Positions 25,562 through 34,340 of a DNA stretch of 64,000 nucleotides are shown piece by piece (within the stretch, counting starts at the first letter, position 1; the number at the start of each line of letters is the position of its first letter). Origin of the DNA: Microbacterium testaceum (GTDB lineage Bacteria > Actinomycetota > Actinomycetes > Actinomycetales > Microbacteriaceae); NCBI RefSeq assembly GCF_020781835.1, contig NZ_JAJGNJ010000006.1, positions 186,001 through 250,000 of the forward strand. The letters run 5' to 3'. The notes under the pieces are model-generated. The model ran no database searches and had not been told where the DNA came from. It saw nothing but the letters and a program-made list of their open reading frames with translations. Both the position numbers and the translations under genes were made by a program.

Positions 25562-26382
25562 CGGTCTTGGCGCGGTGCGTCGGACTCCGAGTCCGGACCC
25601 GACGACGTCGACGAACCGTGCTCATCGCGCGGCTGCGCCGCATCCGGCGCAGCGGACACGGGCGCGGATCCCTCCGGCACGGACGGCCCCTGCCCGGGAG
25701 CTTCCGGCGGCACCGTGTCCTCGTCCGGAGCGGCGGGCGGCGCGATCCGCTCACCGTAACGAGGAGGCTCGTCGTCGGTGGGGCGAGGAGGTACCGGCGG
25801 ACGCGGCGGGACAGCCGGCGACGACGTGCCCGGCGTCTGTACGCGCTCGCCGTACTGCGGCGGGGTGGGATCAGTCGGTGCGGCAGGACGCGCCACCACC
25901 GTACGTGCCGCACCCGCGGGCCCGAGCACTCCGCGCGCCTTGGCCAGGCTCGGCGCGGCGACGCACACGTCGTAGTGGTCGGCGGTGACCTGCATGACCG
26001 AGGCGAAATCGCGACGGCGGCGGACGATCGAGTACGTGCCCAGGCTCAGCAGCATGCCCAGCGCCATGCCCACCAGCAGCACGCCGATGAAGGCGGAGAT
26101 CTGCACGGTGGGTGTCCCGAGGACGAAGATGAAAGCGAACAGCAGCCCCAGCATGAGGCCGTTCAGCGCACCGGAACGCGCCGCCGTGGCGTAGCCCAAC
26201 CGCCCCGTGATGCGCTCGATCGAGCGGAGTCCGCTGCCCACGATCGCGATGTCGCGCGCGGGCACCTCCCCCGCGATGAGCGAGGACACGGCTTTCTGCG
26301 CCTTCTCGTACGTCGGGAACGAAGCGACCTTCTCGCCGACCTCGTCCCGACCCGCGCCCACAGGTCCCGCGAACATGCTCAT
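25558..26382 (-). CDS. General stress protein 17M-like membrane protein
   Basis: 274 residues from ATG 26382. Residues about 15-60 match the GSP17M N-terminal fold (ASFPTYEKAQKAVSSLI, IAIVGSGLRS). Two membrane helices follow (about 70-90 and 95-120), then a cytoplasmic strand segment ending in VAAPSLAKARGVL, and a 120-residue Pro-rich tail holding two copies of a PPxYGERxxxP unit. Homologues are induced by general stress in Bacillus; regulation here is not visible. Coupled downstream to the small hydrolase and divergent from the MgtE-like gene. Confidence 0.8.
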   Translation of the reverse strand: MSMFAGPVGAGRDEVGEKVASFPTYEKAQKAVSSLIAGEVPARDIAIVGSGLRSIERITGRLGYATAARSGALNGLMLGLLFAFIFVLGTPTVQISAFIGVLLVGMALGMLLSLGTYSIVRRRRDFASVMQVTADHYDVCVAAPSLAKARGVLGPAGAARTVVARPAAPTDPTPPQYGERVQTPGTSSPAVPPRPPVPPRPTDDEPPRYGERIAPPAAPDEDTVPPEAPGQGPSVPEGSAPVSAAPDAAQPRDEHGSSTSSGPDSESDAPRQDR

Positions 26383-26441
26383 TTCACCATCTTGTCACGC
26401 GGCCCCGCCGGGGCGGTCGGCTCCCCCGAGGGTTCGCGGAC

Positions 26442-26447
26442 TACGCT
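26442..26447 (+). promoter_or_regulatory. -10 box TACGCT, leaderless start of 26454 gene
   Basis: TACGCT ends 6 nt before GTG 26454. No ribosome site between, so translation probably starts on a leaderless mRNA that covers three coupled genes. Confidence 0.45.
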
Positions 26448-26453
26448 GGGACG

Positions 26454-27773
26454 GTGAGCACGCAAAGGGTTTTCGTCGCCCGCTTGGCGGGCTGCACGGT
26501 GTTCGATCCCGCGGGAGACCGCCTGGGGAAGGTGCGCGACGTCGTGGTGATCTACCGCGCAACGGGCGCACCGCGCGTCGTGGGCCTCGTGGTCGAGATC
26601 CCTGGTCGCCGACATGTGTTCGTGTCGATCGGACGCGTCACCTCCATCCAGTCCGGCCAGGTGATCACCACCGGTCTCATCAACGTGCGCCGCTTCCAGC
26701 AGCGCGGTGGCGAGGTGCGCGTCATGGCGGAGATGCTCGGCCGGCGTGTGCACCTCGTCGACGGGTCCGGCGATGCCGTGATCGAAGACGTCGCGATCGA
26801 ACGCAACCGCCTCGGGGAATGGCACGTGGGCCAGCTCTTCCTGCGCCGGCCCCGCACGAGCGCCTCCCCCTTCGCCAAGGGCGCGACGACCTTCGCCGCC
26901 TGGAGCGAGGTGCGCGAACAGCAGACCCCCGGTCAGGCGCAGTCGGCGGAGCAGCTGGTGGCCACATACTCCGACCTCAAGCCCGCCGACCTTGCCAACA
27001 CGCTCCTCGACCTGCCCGAGGAACGTCTCATCGAGGTCGCCGAAGAGCTCAGCGACGACCGCCTCGCCGACGCCCTCGAAGAGATGCCCGAGGACGAGCA
27101 GGTCCACATCCTCGAGCAACTGGGCGACGAGCGTGCCGCCGACATCCTGGATGCCATGGAGCCCGACGACGCGGCCGACCTCCTGGGTCAGCTGCCCGAG
27201 TCCCGCTCCGAGCAGCTGCTCGAACTCATGGAGCCGGAAGAGGCCGACGACGTCCGCGCCCTGCTGCAGTACGGTCCCGACACGGCCGGCGGTCTCATGA
27301 CCCCCGAGCCGATCGTCCTGTCCGCGGATGCCACCGTCGCCGAGGCCCTCGCGCTCATCCGTCGCCACGAACTGCACCCCGCCCTCGCGGCATCCGTCTT
27401 CATCACCCTCCCGCCGTACGAGACGCCGACCGGGCGTCTGCTGGGGACGGTGCACTTCCAGCGCATGCTGCGCTACCCGCCCCACGAGCGGCTGGGCGCG
27501 ATCATCGACGACACCCTCGAGCCGGTACCCGCCGATGCCACCGCGGCCGAGGTGGCGCGTCTGCTCGCGAGCTACAACCTCGTGTCGCTGCCGGTGGTCG
27601 ACCAGGCGCACCGTCTCGTGGGCTGCGTCAGCGTCGACGACGTGCTCGACTACCTGCTGCCCGACGACTGGCGAACACACGACAGCGACGATCCGAGACC
27701 GAAGACGACGATCAGACCGCTCGCCACCGCGAGCATCCCCCAGATTCCCACCCAGACACCGAGGAGGCGCTGA
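26454..27773 (+). CDS. MgtE N-terminal/CBS sensor protein without transmembrane pore
   Basis: 439 residues from GTG 26454. Residues about 1-150 form a PRC-barrel-like pair of repeats (VFDPAGDRLGKVRDVVV and HLVDGSGDAVIEDV). Then comes the MgtE N superhelix (about 165-270, with repeated ADILDAMEPDDAADLL-type helices), DTAGGLMTPEPIVL and two CBS repeats to about 400. The five-helix magnesium channel domain of true MgtE is absent and no hydrophobic helix is seen. In MgtE these cytosolic parts sense Mg2+; here I infer a soluble sensor acting on another protein, most simply the DUF1003 membrane protein whose ATG overlaps this stop (TGATG). Confidence 0.85.
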   Translation: MSTQRVFVARLAGCTVFDPAGDRLGKVRDVVVIYRATGAPRVVGLVVEIPGRRHVFVSIGRVTSIQSGQVITTGLINVRRFQQRGGEVRVMAEMLGRRVHLVDGSGDAVIEDVAIERNRLGEWHVGQLFLRRPRTSASPFAKGATTFAAWSEVREQQTPGQAQSAEQLVATYSDLKPADLANTLLDLPEERLIEVAEELSDDRLADALEEMPEDEQVHILEQLGDERAADILDAMEPDDAADLLGQLPESRSEQLLELMEPEEADDVRALLQYGPDTAGGLMTPEPIVLSADATVAEALALIRRHELHPALAASVFITLPPYETPTGRLLGTVHFQRMLRYPPHERLGAIIDDTLEPVPADATAAEVARLLASYNLVSLPVVDQAHRLVGCVSVDDVLDYLLPDDWRTHDSDDPRPKTTIRPLATASIPQIPTQTPRRR

Positions 27774-28306
27774 TGGCACGTGCACAACGACAGACCGCCC
27801 TCGATGCGCCCCGCGGCCGCTCGGGAATGCTCGCACCCCGCGCGCCCCAGCCCTCGCGCGACCGGTTCGGCCGGTTCACCGAGTGGGTCGCGCGCGCCAT
27901 GGGCACCCCGACGTTCCTCCTCTCGCTCACGCTGTTCTGCCTGCTGTGGATGGGCTGGAACTCGATCGCACCCGACGAGTGGCGTTTCGATTCGGCCGCC
28001 ATCGGCTTCACGGCGTTGACCCTCGTGCTCTCGCTGCAGGCCTCGTACGCGGCGCCCCTGATCCTGCTCGCGCAGAACCGGCAGGACGACCGCGACCGCG
28101 TGCAGATCGAGCAAGATCGTCAGCGCGCGGAGCGCAACCTCGCCGACACCGAGTACCTCGCCCGCGAGATCGTCGCCCTGCGTATGGCGGTGCGCGACCT
28201 CACCGACGAGGTGATCACGAAGGAAAGCCTCCGCGCCGAGCTGAAGGCGGCGCTGGAGCGCCTGGAGGATCACGACACCGCCGAGCCGAAGACGATCGGT
28301 CCGTGA
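27773..28306 (+). CDS. DUF1003 membrane protein
   Basis: 177 residues from ATG 27773, sharing one base with the previous stop. Two membrane helices (about 45-62 and 75-97) with the DUF1003 pattern TFLLSLTLFCLLWMGWNS and LILLAQNRQDDRDR, then a long charged helix likely to form a coiled coil (about 100-170). The family is widespread and of unknown function. Placement between an MgtE-type sensor and Mrp is conserved in other actinobacteria as far as I recall, suggesting a joint role. Confidence 0.88.
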   Translation: MARAQRQTALDAPRGRSGMLAPRAPQPSRDRFGRFTEWVARAMGTPTFLLSLTLFCLLWMGWNSIAPDEWRFDSAAIGFTALTLVLSLQASYAAPLILLAQNRQDDRDRVQIEQDRQRAERNLADTEYLAREIVALRMAVRDLTDEVITKESLRAELKAALERLEDHDTAEPKTIGP

Positions 28307-29454
28307 CCGCGGCGCTCGCCGACCGCGTGCGCGCCGCCGTCGCCGCCGTCACAGACCCGGAACTGCGGCGCCCCCTGGGTGAGCTCGACATGCTGCGCGA
28401 CATCATCGTCACCGACGGCGTCGCCGAGGTGGGCATCGCGCTCACGATCGTCGGCTGCCCCGCCGCCGACCGCATCGAGCGCGACGTACGGGCGGCGGCG
28501 GCATCCGTCGAGGGTGTCTCCCGCGTCGACGTCGCTGTCGGCGTCATGTCGCCCGACGAGCGCCGCGCGCTGACCGAACGCCTCCGCGGCGGACGAGCGG
28601 CCCGCGAGATGCCGTTCGGTCCCGACTCCCTGACCCGCGTCATCGCCGTCACCAGCGGCAAAGGCGGGGTGGGCAAATCCACCCTCACGGCGAACCTGGC
28701 GGTGGCTCTCGCGGCGCGCGGCCTGCGCGTGGGACTGGTGGATGCCGATGTCCACGGCTTCTCGATCCCGGGCCTGCTCGGCCTGGTCGACGACGACGGC
28801 CTGCCCCCTGCCCCGACGCGTCTGGACGACCTGATCCTCCCGCCGGTCGCCTACGGAGTGAAGGTCATCTCGATCGGCATGTTCCTGCGCCGTCCCGGCG
28901 AGGCTGCCGCCGGGGCCGTCGCGTGGCGCGGGCCCATGCTCCACCGCACCGTGCAGCAATTCCTCACCGACGTGTACTTCGGCGACCTCGACGTGCTGCT
29001 GCTGGACATGCCACCGGGCACGGGTGACGTGGCGATCTCGGTGGGCCAGCTGCTCCCGCACGCCGACGTCCTTGTCGTCACGACCCCGCAGGCCGCCGCA
29101 GCCGATGTCGCGGTGCGCTCGGGCCTCGTGGCCCGCCAGACCGGCCAGAAACCGATCGGCGTCATCGAGAACATGTCCGCGATGGCGCTCCCGGACGGAA
29201 CGGTCCTCGACCTGTTCGGCTCGGGCGGCGGCGAAGCGGTGGCACACGCGCTCTCGAGCGACGGCCGCGACGTCCCGCTCCTGGCATCCGTCCCGCTGAG
29301 CCCAGCGCTGCGGACAGGAGGCGACGACGGGCGTCCCGTCGTGATCGCACAGCCGGACGACCCGGCGTCCCTCGCCATCGAGGCGGCCGCGGCCGCCCTC
29401 GCGACGCGCCCGCGCGGACTGTCGGGGCGCTCCCTGCCGCTGAAACTCGGCTGA
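28303..29454 (+). CDS. mrp: Mrp/ApbC-family P-loop ATPase (Fe-S cluster carrier)
   Basis: 383 residues from GTG 28303, overlapping the DUF1003 stop by 4 bases. An N-terminal MIP18 (DUF59) domain (about 1-90) precedes a deviant Walker A SGKGGVGKS (118-126), VDADVHGFS and LLLDMPPGTGD. The CxxC pair used for cluster transfer in many Mrp proteins is replaced (IENMSAMALPDG), as in other actinobacterial members I remember. Likely role is assembly or transfer of Fe-S clusters. It converges on tatB with 2 bases between stops. Confidence 0.9.
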   Translation: MTAALADRVRAAVAAVTDPELRRPLGELDMLRDIIVTDGVAEVGIALTIVGCPAADRIERDVRAAAASVEGVSRVDVAVGVMSPDERRALTERLRGGRAAREMPFGPDSLTRVIAVTSGKGGVGKSTLTANLAVALAARGLRVGLVDADVHGFSIPGLLGLVDDDGLPPAPTRLDDLILPPVAYGVKVISIGMFLRRPGEAAAGAVAWRGPMLHRTVQQFLTDVYFGDLDVLLLDMPPGTGDVAISVGQLLPHADVLVVTTPQAAAADVAVRSGLVARQTGQKPIGVIENMSAMALPDGTVLDLFGSGGGEAVAHALSSDGRDVPLLASVPLSPALRTGGDDGRPVVIAQPDDPASLAIEAAAAALATRPRGLSGRSLPLKLG

Positions 29455-29456
29455 GG

Positions 29457-29828
29457 TCAGGTCGCTTCGTCGTCGAACGGCGGCTTCTCGCCCGCGACGA
29501 ACGTCGGCTTGTCGACCGGCGCCTGCGTCGCCAAAGCTGCCGCCCCGGCCGCGCGCATCGTCGCGGTGGGCGTGTCGTCGAGGAGAGCCTCACGGATGAT
29601 GCGGCGAGGGTCGTACTGTCGCGGGTCGAGCTTGCGCCAGTCGACCTCGTCGAACTCGGGGCCCATCTCGTCGCGCATGCGGGTCTTCGCGCCCTGCATC
29701 GTCTCCTTGGCGCGCTTCGTGAGCCGTGCCAGACTCTCGGCGTACCTCGGCAGACGCTCCGGTCCGATGATGAGCGCGGCGATCACTCCGATCAGCAGAA
29801 GCTTCTCGATCGTGAGGCCGAAGAACAT
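29457..29828 (-). CDS. tatB: Sec-independent translocase protein TatB-like
   Basis: 123 residues from ATG 29828. One N-terminal helix with the Tat signature glutamate context (LTIEKLLLIGVIAALIIGPERLP), an amphipathic helix to about 50, then an acidic tail. It would receive twin-arginine substrates with TatC. In M. tuberculosis the tatB locus is next to sigE, its anti-sigma factor and a serine protease; none of those lie between this gene and the O-methyltransferase here. Confidence 0.88.
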   Translation of the reverse strand: MFFGLTIEKLLLIGVIAALIIGPERLPRYAESLARLTKRAKETMQGAKTRMRDEMGPEFDEVDWRKLDPRQYDPRRIIREALLDDTPTATMRAAGAAALATQAPVDKPTFVAGEKPPFDDEAT

Positions 29829-29899
29829 GAGTTCAGATTACCCGCCGCGCCTCGGCCGCCCGCACCGGCGTCACGTCTAGCCTGGGCGAGGAGGTCCAG

Positions 29900-30538
29900 G
29901 TGAGCGGTTACGAAGCGAACGAGCGGTTCGTGCAGGAGTCGACGGTCGAGCCGGAGCACATCGCCCGCGCCCGCGCGCACGCGCTCGAGCTCGGGGCGGC
30001 CCCGATCAGCCCGGCCGTCGGCGCGCAGATCGCTGTGCTGGCCGCAGCCTCACGCGCCTTGAACGTCGTCGAGGTGGGCACGGGCGGTGGCGTCTCCGGG
30101 CTGTGGCTGCTGCACGGTTCGCCGCGCGCCACGCTCACGACCATCGACAGCGAGCCCGAGCACCTGGGGGCCGCCCGAGCCGCGTTCGCCGATGCGCGTG
30201 TTCCCGCGGCGCGCGCCCGCTTCATCACCGGACGCGCCGCCGACGTCCTGCCTCGCATGAACGAGGCGTCCTACGACATCGTCCTCATCGACGCGGACGC
30301 CGAGGGCGTCATCGAATACGTCGAGCACGGCCTGCGGCTCGTACGCGCCGGCGGCACCGTGCTCGTCCCTCGCGTGCTCGCGGGTGGCGCGGTCGCCGAC
30401 CCCGTGCGCCGCGACGTCGTCACAACCGCCTACCGCTCGCTCATTCAAGAAGTGCAGACCTCGCCCGCCGTCTTCGGCGCCCTCTCCACCACCGGCGAGG
30501 GGCTGCTCCAGCTGACGACGGTCACCCCTCTCACCTGA
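29900..30538 (+). CDS. SAM-dependent O-methyltransferase
   Basis: 212 residues from GTG 29900 with GAGGAGGT upstream. Class I fold: VVEVGTGGGVSGLWLL (SAM motif I), TTIDSEPEH (acidic end of strand 2), YDIVLIDAD and RLVRAGGTVLV. It belongs to the catechol-O-methyltransferase-like family 3 with Asp residues that usually hold a divalent metal. Substrate unknown. Divergent from tatB; closed by the strong hairpin at 30573-30602. Confidence 0.88.
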   Translation: MSGYEANERFVQESTVEPEHIARARAHALELGAAPISPAVGAQIAVLAAASRALNVVEVGTGGGVSGLWLLHGSPRATLTTIDSEPEHLGAARAAFADARVPAARARFITGRAADVLPRMNEASYDIVLIDADAEGVIEYVEHGLRLVRAGGTVLVPRVLAGGAVADPVRRDVVTTAYRSLIQEVQTSPAVFGALSTTGEGLLQLTTVTPLT

Positions 30539-30572
30539 GCCCGGCGCGGGCCTCACCCGCCCCGAACGCACC

Positions 30573-30602
30573 GAAGGCCGGTCCCGAGGGGGACCGGCCT
30601 TC
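30573..30602. terminator. Bidirectional terminator between O-methyltransferase and DUF3117
   Basis: A perfect 13-bp stem (30573-30585 with 30590-30602) and a 4-nt GAGG loop between two convergent stop codons. Confidence 0.85.
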
Positions 30603-30614
30603 GTGCAAGATGCG

Positions 30615-30788
30615 TCAGGCTGCGCCGACGACACCGCCGAGAACGTCGTACAGTTCCTTCGCCTCGGCGTCGTTGACCGACACCACCAGGCGACCGCCGC
30701 CTTCGAGCGGAACACGCACGATGATCAGCCGGCCCTCCTTCACGGCCTCCATCGGTCCGTCACCGGTACGCGGCTTCATGGCTGCCAT
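30615..30788 (-). CDS. DUF3117 small protein
   Basis: 57 residues from ATG 30788 with an AAGGGGG ribosome site. It opens with MAAMKPRTGDGPMEAVKEGR and continues RVPLEGGGRLVV, the sequence hallmark of the very conserved actinobacterial DUF3117 family. No known function. A TAAACT -10 candidate lies at 30822-30827, giving a short leader. A second in-frame ATG three codons in is possible. Confidence 0.9.
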   Translation of the reverse strand: MAAMKPRTGDGPMEAVKEGRLIIVRVPLEGGGRLVVSVNDAEAKELYDVLGGVVGAA

Positions 30789-30883
30789 CGCGGCCCCCTT
30801 TTCGTCGTTGGTCTGCGCACTAGTTTAGTCTGTCCGCGCAGCGCACCGAGGTACCGCGCCCCGCGAACGTCGCTCACCCGCGC

Positions 30884-32107
30884 TCACGGGATCTGCCAGA
30901 ACGTGTTGCCGAGGCCGTACATGTTGTAGATCCACCACCACTGCCCGAGGAGCGCCGCCGCCAGGACCGCCCACCGCCAGCCGCGGGAGGACGGCACGGC
31001 GAGTGCGCCCCACAGCGGCGAAATCGGCACGAGCAGCCGGAACAGGCTCGACTGCGGGAAGAACACCAACAGCAGGTAGATGAGGTAGCTGGCCGACCAC
31101 AGGCGCACCTCGATGCCGAGTCGCTTCACCTGCGGGGCGAACAACAGCGCGGCGGCGGCTCCGAGCACCACCAGAACGAGCGCCGCGTAGCCGGCGACCG
31201 CCCCGAGCCCCCAGTGTGTGAACCAGAAGCCCGCAGCCTGGATCCACCCCTCGACCGGGACGAAGCGATCGCTCGTATCACCGATCCAGTTGCGTCGCCA
31301 CGCCAGTTCGGTCGCGAGGTAGGCGCCAGGGTCGCCCGTCACCAGTCCAGCGATCACCTGCCATGCGAAGCCCACGACGACAGCCACAGCGGCGACGCCC
31401 ACCACGTGCGCGACGTCGGTGAGGGGCAGTGGCTCGACACGCCTCCGCAGGAACCGATGCACGCCGTAGAGCCCGAGGAAGAGAGCGAAGGCCAGGATGC
31501 CGGGGCGAGTGAAGCCCATGGCGGGGACGAGCGCGTACAGCCAGCCCCACCGGCGCACCTGAACGCAGCGCAGGGCGAGGAAGAGAAGGAACAGGAACAG
31601 CGACTCCGCGTAGCCGACCTGGAAGAGCGCGGCCAGCGGACCGCAGGCGAAGAAGGTCACCGCCCACAGCGCCGCGGAGTCTCCGATCCGGTCCCGCAAC
31701 ACCGCGTGCAGCGCGACGCTCGCGCCGAAGCCGGACAGCAGCGAGATCACTACCGCGCCGGCGCCCCACGACCCCAGCACAGTGCCGAGACCGGCCGACA
31801 GGTACGCGTAGACCGGCAGGAAAGCCCAGGCGTTCTCGGCGACGCCGCCCTCTGGTGTCAGCGGCAGATCGGCCGGGTATCCCGAAACCGCCACCAGCCA
31901 GTACCACTGCGCGTCCCAGCCCAGTGCCAGCTCGCTCAGCGACGGGGCGAACCCGTACCGCGACGCCGGGCCGGAGAGGGCGGCGGCGAGCAGGAAGAAC
32001 GTCGTCGTCACCAGGCGTGCCACGACGTAGACGACCGCGATGCGCACCACGACGGGCCAGCCCTGCCAGGACCGTGCCCGCGTCGAGGTCGCGGCCGCCG
32101 AGCTCAC
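30884..32107 (-). CDS. PIG-V-like membrane mannosyltransferase
   Basis: 407 residues from GTG 32107. About eleven hydrophobic helices. The first outer loop has [17 protein letters not shown], matching the WDAxxY-type catalytic loop of GPI mannosyltransferase 2/PIG-V family GT-C enzymes; AFLPVYAYL and YAESLFLFL also fit. It would move mannose from polyprenyl-phosphate-mannose to an acceptor on the outer face; the acceptor is unknown. The start overlaps the dapE stop by 4 bases, so it is the second gene of that unit. Confidence 0.82.
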   Translation of the reverse strand: MSSAAATSTRARSWQGWPVVVRIAVVYVVARLVTTTFFLLAAALSGPASRYGFAPSLSELALGWDAQWYWLVAVSGYPADLPLTPEGGVAENAWAFLPVYAYLSAGLGTVLGSWGAGAVVISLLSGFGASVALHAVLRDRIGDSAALWAVTFFACGPLAALFQVGYAESLFLFLLFLALRCVQVRRWGWLYALVPAMGFTRPGILAFALFLGLYGVHRFLRRRVEPLPLTDVAHVVGVAAVAVVVGFAWQVIAGLVTGDPGAYLATELAWRRNWIGDTSDRFVPVEGWIQAAGFWFTHWGLGAVAGYAALVLVVLGAAAALLFAPQVKRLGIEVRLWSASYLIYLLLVFFPQSSLFRLLVPISPLWGALAVPSSRGWRWAVLAAALLGQWWWIYNMYGLGNTFWQIP

Positions 32108-33180
32108 GACCCGGTCAGCCAGGACCGCAGGCCGCGCTCGACGGCGTCGATCTGTGCGAGGGGGACGCGCTCCTGGTCATGGTGGGCGAGGTGGGGGTCG
32201 CCGGGACCGTAGTTGACCGCCGGGATGCCCATGGCCGAGAAGCGCGCAACGTCCGTCCACCCGTACTTCGGCCTCGGCGTTGCGCCCACGGCGGCGACGA
32301 ACTCCCGGGCCAGCGCGGCATCCAGTCCCGGACGCGCTCCCACCGCGACATCGACGATCTCGACGTCGAAGCCGGCGAACACATCGCGCACGACCCGCTC
32401 GGCGGCGGCCGCGTCGCGGCTCGGGGCGAAGCGGTAGTTGACCTCGACCTCGCAGGCGTCGGGGATGACGTTGCCCGCGACCCCGCCCGTGATCTTCACC
32501 GCGTTCAACCCCTCGCGGTAGACGAGCCCCTCCACCTCGATCTCGCGCGCACGGTACTCCGCCAGACGGGCGAGGACGGGGGCCGCCTTGTGGATCGCGT
32601 TCTCGCCGATCCACGATCGGGCGCTGTGTGCGCGCACACCGGTGGTTCGGACCAGGGCACGGAGCGTTCCGTTGCAACCGCCCTCGACCTCGCCGTTGCT
32701 CGGCTCGCCGAGGATGGCGAAGTCGCCGGCGAAGAGGTCGGGACGGTTGCGCGAGAGACGGCCGAGGCCGTTCAACGCGGAGTCGACTTCTTCGTGGTCG
32801 TACCACATCCACGTGATGTCGACCGGAGGTTCGGTCAGTTCGACCGCGAGTTTGAGCTGGACCGCTACGCCGGCTTTCATGTCGACGGTGCCACGGCCCC
32901 AGAGGAACGGCTCCCCGTCGATCTCGGTGTCTCGCGTGGGGAGGTTGTCGTTGATCGGCACCGTGTCGATGTGGCCCGCGATGACCACGCGCCGGGACCG
33001 ACCGAGCGATGTGCGCGCGACGACGGTGTCGCCGTCGCGGATGACCTCGAGGTGGGCGTAGCCGGAGACGGCAGCCTCGATCGCGTCCGCCAGAGCGGTC
33101 TCGCTGTCGGAGACGCTGGGGATGTCGCAGATCGCGCGCGTTATCTCGACGGAGGAGGCGTGCAGGTCGAGCGGGGGCAT
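32104..33180 (-). CDS. dapE: Succinyl-diaminopimelate desuccinylase
   Basis: 358 residues from ATG 33180. Dizinc M20 motifs: AGHIDTVP (His70, Asp72), RGTVDMKAG (Asp100), HEEVDS (catalytic Glu130 and metal Glu131) and a late HHDQERV (metal His). Length and pattern fit the actinobacterial DapE. It frees LL-diaminopimelate from its succinyl form for peptidoglycan and lysine. A TAGGAT -10 box lies 7 nt ahead of the ATG (33188-33193), so the mRNA is likely leaderless. Divergent from dapD, the enzyme two steps earlier. Confidence 0.93.
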   Translation of the reverse strand: MPPLDLHASSVEITRAICDIPSVSDSETALADAIEAAVSGYAHLEVIRDGDTVVARTSLGRSRRVVIAGHIDTVPINDNLPTRDTEIDGEPFLWGRGTVDMKAGVAVQLKLAVELTEPPVDITWMWYDHEEVDSALNGLGRLSRNRPDLFAGDFAILGEPSNGEVEGGCNGTLRALVRTTGVRAHSARSWIGENAIHKAAPVLARLAEYRAREIEVEGLVYREGLNAVKITGGVAGNVIPDACEVEVNYRFAPSRDAAAAERVVRDVFAGFDVEIVDVAVGARPGLDAALAREFVAAVGATPRPKYGWTDVARFSAMGIPAVNYGPGDPHLAHHDQERVPLAQIDAVERGLRSWLTGS

Positions 33181-33187
33181 GGGTCCG

Positions 33188-33214
33188 ATCCTACCCAGGG
33201 CACCCCGATAGCCT
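33188..33214. promoter_or_regulatory. Back-to-back leaderless promoters for dapE and dapD
   Basis: Minus-strand TAGGAT (33193 to 33188) ends 7 nt before the dapE ATG, and plus-strand TAGCCT (33209-33214) ends 6 nt before the dapD GTG at 33221. The -10 boxes are 15 bp apart, so each promoter's -35 region lies inside the other's transcribed sequence. Confidence 0.45.
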
Positions 33215-33220
33215 GTCGGG

Positions 33221-34135
33221 GTGACGAATGAACGACTGATCACCGGAACAGGGCTCTCCACGATCGCCGCCGATGGCACGGTTCTGGATGCCTGGTTCCC
33301 CGCGCCCGCAATGGGCGCAGCCGACACCCGCCACGATCTCGAGTCCCTCGCCGGATCCGACGACCGCCGTGCCGTGCGGATCGAGGTCGTGACCCTCACC
33401 ATCGATGCGGATGCCGCGCCGGCCTCGACCACCGATGCCTACCTCCGCCTTCACGCGCTCTCGCACCGGCTCGTTCGGCCCAACGAGATCTCGCTCGACG
33501 GCATCTTCGCGCACCTCCCGAACGTCGCATGGACCAACGCGGGCCCGATGCACCCCGACGACGCGACGCGCCTGCGGCCCGCGCTGCTGCGTCATGGCAT
33601 CCAGGTTCAGGGGCTGGACAAGTTCCCGCGTCTCCTCGACTACGTCACGCCTGCCGGCGTGCGCATCGCCGACGCGTCGCGCGTGCGCCTGGGCGCCTAC
33701 CTCTCCCCCGGCACCACCGTCATGCACGAAGGGTTCGTGAACTTCAACGCAGGCACACTCGGCGCCTCCATGATCGAAGGCCGGGTGTCGCAGGGCGTCG
33801 TGATCGGCGACGGCACCGACATCGGCGGTGGCGCGTCGATCATGGGCACGCTGTCGGGCGGGGGGACCCACCGCGTCTCGATCGGCGCGCGCACGCTCCT
33901 CGGGGCGAACGCCGGCATCGGGATCTCTCTGGGCGACGACTGCGTCGTCGAGGCGGGGCTCTACGTCACGGCGGGCACGAAGGTACGTATCGCCGGCTCC
34001 GACGAGACTGTCAAGGCGGCCGAGCTGTCGGGTCGGGACGGGATCCTCTTCCGTCGCAACTCCCTCACGGGAGCCGTCGAGGCCTCGGCCCGCGCCGGCG
34101 TCGGTGTGACGCTGAACGCGGCGCTGCACGCCTGA
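33221..34135 (+). CDS. dapD: Tetrahydrodipicolinate N-succinyltransferase
   Basis: 304 residues from GTG 33221. N-terminal mixed domain, then left-handed beta-helix hexapeptide repeats ([24 protein letters not shown] region, [32 protein letters not shown]). This is the actinobacterial DapD type. It transfers succinyl from succinyl-CoA to tetrahydrodipicolinate; dapE (33180) and dapC (37101) complete the succinylase route within 4 kb. The final codons and stop are the first unit of a six-fold 19-bp tandem repeat. Confidence 0.94.
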   Translation: MTNERLITGTGLSTIAADGTVLDAWFPAPAMGAADTRHDLESLAGSDDRRAVRIEVVTLTIDADAAPASTTDAYLRLHALSHRLVRPNEISLDGIFAHLPNVAWTNAGPMHPDDATRLRPALLRHGIQVQGLDKFPRLLDYVTPAGVRIADASRVRLGAYLSPGTTVMHEGFVNFNAGTLGASMIEGRVSQGVVIGDGTDIGGGASIMGTLSGGGTHRVSIGARTLLGANAGIGISLGDDCVVEAGLYVTAGTKVRIAGSDETVKAAELSGRDGILFRRNSLTGAVEASARAGVGVTLNAALHA

Positions 34136-34233
34136 TCCGGCGCTGCCCGCCTGACGCGGCGCTGCACGCCTGACCCGGCGCTGCCCGCCTGACGCGGCGC
34201 TGCACGCTGACCCGGCCGCGCACGCCTGACCCG
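34121..34233. repeat. 19-bp tandem repeat (6 copies) derived from dapD 3' end
   Basis: Units start at 34121, 34140, 34159, 34178, 34197 (one base short) and 34215. Consensus GCGCTGCMCGCCTGACSCG. Unit 1 contains the dapD codons Ala-Leu-His-Ala-stop, and every unit keeps the TGA. Units 1, 3 and 5 carry the CAC form and units 2 and 4 the CCC form, so the array may have grown by doubling a two-unit block. Confidence 0.9.
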
Positions 34234-34266
34234 GCCGCGGAGGCTGCCGGCGCCCCGCCTTCCCCG

Positions 34267-34333
34267 GCATAAACGCTTCTCCCGCGCAGAAACGCGAGCA
34301 CCGCGCGTTTCTGCGCGGGAATCGCGTTTATGC
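34267..34333. repeat. Long intergenic hairpin (10 bp + 17 bp stems)
   Basis: Inner arms 34280-34296 and 34304-34320 match over 17 bp with a 7-nt loop. Outer arms 34267-34276 and 34324-34333 match over 10 bp, separated by a 3x3 internal loop. Too long for an ordinary terminator; no T-tract. It lies between two convergent genes. Confidence 0.85.
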
Positions 34334-34340
34334 GTGCCCT

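Noticed and set aside
28303..29454. Loss of the Mrp CxxC as an unusual defect
   Set aside because: Actinobacterial Mrp proteins I recall also have a LPDG-type sequence there, so it is a lineage trait.
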